A model generated the notes under the pieces. It worked only from the letters and a program-made list of their open reading frames with translations, was not told the origin of the DNA and made no database searches. Both the position numbers and the translations under genes were made by a program. From Nitrospirae bacterium GWF2_44_13 (GTDB lineage Bacteria; Nitrospirota; Thermodesulfovibrionia; Thermodesulfovibrionales; UBA1546), in contig MHEE01000016.1 in NCBI GenBank assembly GCA_001805105.1, positions 1,638-56,961 of the forward strand: a stretch of 55,324 nt of DNA, in the 5' to 3' direction. This document shows positions 52,028 through 55,324 of the stretch, in pieces (within the stretch, counting starts at the first letter, position 1; each line of letters starts with the position of its first letter).

Positions 52028-52276
52028 ATGATAAGTCCGATGGTCTTTGCGCTAAGCCCTTCAATACAAAAAGAAGAAATAGAAAAATATTGCTATGGTA
52101 ATTGCGGCAAAGCATTATCAGGAGATATGCGCATTGATGTTTTTGGCAATCTTAAAACCTGCAACCAAAGGAATTGCGGCTTTGAAATTAGAAGAATGGA
52201 AATATCAAAGGGAGTTTGCCTGAGAACGCTGGGCTTGAAGCATTATCAAGACGCACCGAAAGGCTTATTTAAATAA
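52028..52276 (+). CDS. small cysteine-containing protein, function unknown
   Basis: 82 aa from ATG 52028 (GGGGGAG upstream; a longer frame starts at 52007). Two cysteine pairs, KYCYGNCGKAL and KTCNQRNCGFE, have zinc-finger-like spacing. No family recognised. It ends six bases before the convergent thioredoxin-reductase gene. A strong promoter and good Shine-Dalgarno favour a real gene. Confidence 0.6.
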   Translation: MISPMVFALSPSIQKEEIEKYCYGNCGKALSGDMRIDVFGNLKTCNQRNCGFEIRRMEISKGVCLRTLGLKHYQDAPKGLFK

Positions 52277-52281
52277 CCCCC

Positions 52282-53898
52282 CTACGAGCCATCGGCCTTC
52301 TTTTTCCAATATGGGTTTGCAACATCTTCAAATGCAGTTAAGGCCGCAACTGCGCCCTGCGAGACTGCGGTAACAATCTGCTTAACGCCTCCTGTTATGT
52401 CGCCCGCTGCATATACAAGCGGCATTGATGTCCTCATCTTATCATCAACCTTAATGTAGCCCTCTTCGTCCATCTTTAACCCGAGCTTTTCTGCGATATC
52501 ATTATTCGGCTCGTAGCCTATTGCCACAAAAACAGCATCTGCCTTGATGATATTTGTATTGCCTGTCTTTGTGTCCTCTACCTTCGCTTTTTCAACGATC
52601 CTGTCTCCTATAATTTCTTTTACAGAAGTATTCCACATAACAGGCATATTCCTCTGGAATACGCTCTGCTGAAGCCTATCTTCCGCCCTGAATGCGTCCC
52701 TCCTGTGAACTATCGTTACATGGGCGCCAAGGCTGTCAAGATAAAGCGCATCCGTAAGCGCAGAATTGCCGCCGCCGACAACTATGACATTCTTTCCGTC
52801 TTTAAAAAAATAGCCGTCGCATGTTGCGCAGTAGCTCACTCCCCTCCCTGCAAGCCTGTCTTCGCCTGCTGCATTAAGTTTTTTGCTTCCGGCTCCTGTT
52901 GCAATAACTACAGCCTTTGCATTGTATATTCCACTTCCTGCAGTGATTTCAAAGCCGCTGTCTTTCTTTTTTATATCACTCACGCTGACACCCTGAAGGA
53001 TTGATGCATAATTCATTGTCTGTTTTGCCATGAGTTCAACAAGTGTTTTGCCGGCAATGCTCGCAAATCCCGGATAATTATCCACTACCGGAGTTATGGC
53101 GATCTGGCCTCCGACATTAGCCTTTTCAAATACAATGCTTTTCAACCCGCTCCTTTCAGCGTACATGGCGGCAGTAAGCCCTGCAGGGCCCGCTCCGATT
53201 ACAACTATGTCAAAATCTATTAGTCCTTCCCTCCCCGCAGGCATTACATATTCAACAGGCTTACCCTCAATCAGAGACTCGGCAAAATATTCCTCACTCT
53301 GCAAGCCGGGTGATACAAGCGTTTCTCCCACAAAGGTCCTCGGCACAGACATGGCGCTGTATTTTTCAGCAAGATCCCTGTTTTCATAAATTTCTATCAC
53401 TTCCGCTGATACAAGGCCTTTCAGTTCTATGGCTGCTGAAACAGCATAAAGAGCCTGCTGCGGACAGTAAGGGCACGTAGGACTAACAAAGACTCTTACA
53501 TGTCTTTTTTCTTTCAGCCTTTGCATTCTCTTCTTAGTATCAGGAGAAACAAGCGTCTGTCCGGTTGACGCCATTATTATTGACTGGATCAGTGAACGGC
53601 CTTCTTCACCAAGGGGTGCGCCCGTATAGCGGATGCTGTATTTATCGGGAGCTATAAGAATCGTCGGCGACCTGTGAACATCTTTATTTTTGGAATTCTC
53701 ATCTCCAAGCTTATAGAGCTTAATCTTAATTTTGCTGCTGGCCTCTGCCATTGCCTCTATAAGGTCTACCGCAAGATTATTGAACATATCGTTTACACCG
53801 ATTTTTGTGTAAACCTCAATCAAGACCTCGTCCTTGAGTTCCTTGAATGCTTCTCTTAATGCTGTTTTTATATCTTCTGTAATCAGTTCTTTTTCCAT
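52282..53898 (-). CDS. AhpF-like thioredoxin reductase with N-terminal tandem thioredoxin folds
   Basis: 538 aa. Residues 1-115 form a thioredoxin-like fold without cysteines, 130-215 a second fold with SPTCPYCPQ (C142, C145), then a flavoprotein domain with VVIGAGPAGLTAAMY (232-246), the redox pair SYCATCDG (C357, C360), the NADPH motif GGGNSALTDALYL and VHRRDAFRAEDRLQ. This is the AhpF architecture, but no AhpC peroxiredoxin is adjacent. It may reduce TrxA or a glutaredoxin-like protein. The start ATG 53898 has TAGAAT seven bases upstream. Confidence 0.9.
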   Translation of the reverse strand: MEKELITEDIKTALREAFKELKDEVLIEVYTKIGVNDMFNNLAVDLIEAMAEASSKIKIKLYKLGDENSKNKDVHRSPTILIAPDKYSIRYTGAPLGEEGRSLIQSIIMASTGQTLVSPDTKKRMQRLKEKRHVRVFVSPTCPYCPQQALYAVSAAIELKGLVSAEVIEIYENRDLAEKYSAMSVPRTFVGETLVSPGLQSEEYFAESLIEGKPVEYVMPAGREGLIDFDIVVIGAGPAGLTAAMYAERSGLKSIVFEKANVGGQIAITPVVDNYPGFASIAGKTLVELMAKQTMNYASILQGVSVSDIKKKDSGFEITAGSGIYNAKAVVIATGAGSKKLNAAGEDRLAGRGVSYCATCDGYFFKDGKNVIVVGGGNSALTDALYLDSLGAHVTIVHRRDAFRAEDRLQQSVFQRNMPVMWNTSVKEIIGDRIVEKAKVEDTKTGNTNIIKADAVFVAIGYEPNNDIAEKLGLKMDEEGYIKVDDKMRTSMPLVYAAGDITGGVKQIVTAVSQGAVAALTAFEDVANPYWKKKADGS

Positions 53899-53987
53899 AA
53901 AACATATTCTATCAAAAAAATTGAAATGAAAACACATATTCTATAAACATAAAGATATAAAGATGCAGGGCTTGGGTAAAGCGATGG

Positions 53988-54839
53988 TTAGTAGAACTCT
54001 TTTAAGGTAATATCCGATTTTGCTTTATCAAGGGGCTGTCTTACGAGCGGCAAATCTTTTATCGCAGGGATCCTGTCTTCCAATATCTGCCTGTTATTTT
54101 TATAGATTATCCCGATGGGAATCCTTTCTCCCCATTCAAGCGCCCTTTTGAATGCCGCTGCCCTGTCTTCAGGATTATATTCGGGCTCTATGCGATAAAC
54201 ACGCTGCCTGTACCATTCATAAGTGTTTATTTTATTGAACGTTACGCATGGCTGAAGAATGTCAACAAGCGAAAAACCTTTATTATTTATCGCCGCCTTT
54301 ATCAAACCCTTAAGATGTTCCATATCGCCAGCAAAACCTCTTGCCGCAAAACTGCAGTCAAGCGCAACAGCAAACGCCATAGGGTTAAACTGCTCTGAAA
54401 AAACACCGAACGGCTGGTTCCTGGTTATCATACCTTCAGGGCTTGTGGGAGACGCCTGGCCCTTTGTTAAGCCATATATCTGGTTGTCATGCACAAAAAG
54501 CTTTACATTGACATTCCTTCTCATTGCGTGCATTAAATGGTTTCCGCCTTCTCCGTAGCAGTCCCCGTCGCCTGCAACTGCTATTGTGAGCATTTCATGA
54601 TTGGCAAGCCGTATCCCTGTGGCAACAGGAAGCGTCCTGCCATGAAGGCCGTTGAAGGTGTTGCATTTTAAATAGTGAGGAAACTTTCCTGCCTGCCCTA
54701 TGCCTGAGACAATTGTGAATTGATGCGGCTCTATGCCGAGTTCAACAACCGCATTCTTAAATGCGTTCAGTATTCCGAAGTTCCCGCATCCCATGCACCA
54801 TGCCGGAGTCTGTCCTTTATAATCTTCAGGTTTTGACAT
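53988..54839 (-). CDS. 2-oxoacid:ferredoxin oxidoreductase, beta (TPP-binding) subunit
   Basis: 283 aa. TPP motif VAGDGDCYGEGGNHLMHAMRRNVNVKLFVHDNQIYGLTKGQ and N-terminal cysteines AWCMGCGNFG for a [4Fe-4S] cluster. It converts 2-oxoacids to acyl-CoA, or the reverse in reductive carbon fixation. The specific substrate (2-oxoglutarate or pyruvate) cannot be read reliably. It follows the ferredoxin gene by 18 bp; the alpha subunit is not visible and must lie outside the window. Confidence 0.93.
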   Translation of the reverse strand: MSKPEDYKGQTPAWCMGCGNFGILNAFKNAVVELGIEPHQFTIVSGIGQAGKFPHYLKCNTFNGLHGRTLPVATGIRLANHEMLTIAVAGDGDCYGEGGNHLMHAMRRNVNVKLFVHDNQIYGLTKGQASPTSPEGMITRNQPFGVFSEQFNPMAFAVALDCSFAARGFAGDMEHLKGLIKAAINNKGFSLVDILQPCVTFNKINTYEWYRQRVYRIEPEYNPEDRAAAFKRALEWGERIPIGIIYKNNRQILEDRIPAIKDLPLVRQPLDKAKSDITLKEFY

Positions 54840-54857
54840 ACTATAACTATCCTACCA

Positions 54858-55324
54858 TCAATAGTTCCCCTGCTGCATCAGCAATAGTTGGTTTTCCCTG
54901 GAACGGCTCTCGCCAATGCTTGTTACATAGATTGCAGGCCTGTCAATAACAGGGCATTTTGCTTCGCAGATACCGCAGCCAATACACAGTTCAAGGTCAA
55001 CGCGCGCCTGTTGAATTGTTTTTTCCTTTCCGTTCCTGTCCTTTACGTTTATCTTCTCAAACCATACCGCCTTCTTCGGTGTAGGGCAAACCTCCTCGCA
55101 TACTATACAGGGCGTCGCATGGGCATAAGGCAGGCATCTGTTTTTGTCAATCATAGCAAGCCCTATCTTAATCTTTGCTTTTTCTTTCAAGTCCAATTTT
55201 TTTATCGCTCCTGTCGGGCATACCTGTCCGCAGAGAGTGCATCGGTATTCGCAGTATCCTATTTTGGGAATAAGCAGAGGAGACCATATCCCTTCAAGTC
55301 CGGCTTCTAAAAATGTCGGCTGAA
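54858..55324 (-). CDS. polyferredoxin-type iron-sulfur protein, N-terminus cut by window edge
   Basis: The open frame continues to the right edge; visible C-terminal part about 155 aa. Cysteine clusters: YCEYRCTLCGQVCPTGAI, CLPYAHATPCIVCEEVCP and CIGCGICEAKCPV, enough for at least three [4Fe-4S] motifs, resembling MauM/NapG- or Nitrospirota-type ferredoxins. The shorter frame starting at 55196 cuts through the first cluster and is rejected. Presumably the electron acceptor of the oxidoreductase next to it. Confidence 0.85.
   Translation of the reverse strand, partial: QPTFLEAGLEGIWSPLLIPKIGYCEYRCTLCGQVCPTGAIKKLDLKEKAKIKIGLAMIDKNRCLPYAHATPCIVCEEVCPTPKKAVWFEKINVKDRNGKEKTIQQARVDLELCIGCGICEAKCPVIDRPAIYVTSIGESRSRENQLLLMQQGNY

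Noticed and set aside
1-55324. tRNA, rRNA, riboswitch, transposase or phage genes
   Set aside because: Looked for cloverleaf-like or conserved rRNA/riboswitch blocks and transposase motifs in the gaps; none could be supported. The gaps are mostly under 250 bp.

Overview
The window reads as a chromosomal segment of an anaerobic or microaerophilic Gram-negative bacterium of moderate GC. Outer-membrane assembly genes (Omp85 and TamB-like) show a diderm envelope. A 2-oxoacid:ferredoxin oxidoreductase beta subunit with a polyferredoxin, and a c-type-cytochrome nitrogen-oxide module, point to an anaerobic respirer or autotroph. A Nitrospirota (Thermodesulfovibrionia-like) lineage is my best guess, from gene content only. 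No rRNA, tRNA, CRISPR array, transposase or phage gene was seen.

Layout. 1-4220: minus-strand aminotransferase (partial), a TPR protein with internal duplications, and rnc. 4258-7835: plus-strand yggS-proC-yggT-divIVA-hisS. 7832-16611: minus-strand housekeeping genes: rnr; trxA-tlpA-ffh-rpsP-khpA; and nfu-amidase-ecfT-D-aminoacylase. 16719-21811: plus-strand secA, a GAF-GGDEF cyclase and an MglA-like GTPase. 21814-36709: minus-strand chorismate enzyme, dcd-pyrF, an NTase-TPM-LemA operon, and glnD-tamB-Omp85 (seven apparent POTRA domains). 36845-38797: an orphan hypothetical gene and fabF. 38939-39718: RodZ-like protein.

39739-49781 is the most interesting part: a compact nitrogen-oxide island. 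A Crp/Fnr regulator is followed by a small haem-copper-oxidase-like membrane protein, three small cysteine-rich proteins (one of 42 aa), an octahaem nitrite reductase with a CxxCK catalytic haem, a dihaem NorC with NorB, a c-haem/CopD/cytochrome-b5 fusion, a NapH-like polyferredoxin, a cupin, and an HPP-family (probable nitrite) transporter with a CBS protein. Six palindromes close to TATGATTTAAATCATA lie in front of these genes. At four of them a -10-like hexamer sits exactly 29.5 bp from the operator centre, the geometry of FNR-type class II activation. An ELFV-family amino-acid dehydrogenase follows and could assimilate the ammonium made by the nitrite reductase.

51076-55324: an AbiEii-type toxin-antitoxin pair, a small cysteine-rich protein, an AhpF-like thioredoxin reductase, the oxidoreductase beta subunit and a truncated polyferredoxin.

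Two window-wide patterns run across gene boundaries. First, degenerate tandem 7-mer (once 8-mer) arrays of several unrelated sequence families are inserted in frame into conserved enzymes (YggS, ProC, D-aminoacylase, TrpE/PabB, FabF) and also occur between genes. Second, at least seven genes have a -10-like hexamer ending 5-8 nt before the start codon and no Shine-Dalgarno, suggesting leaderless mRNAs.
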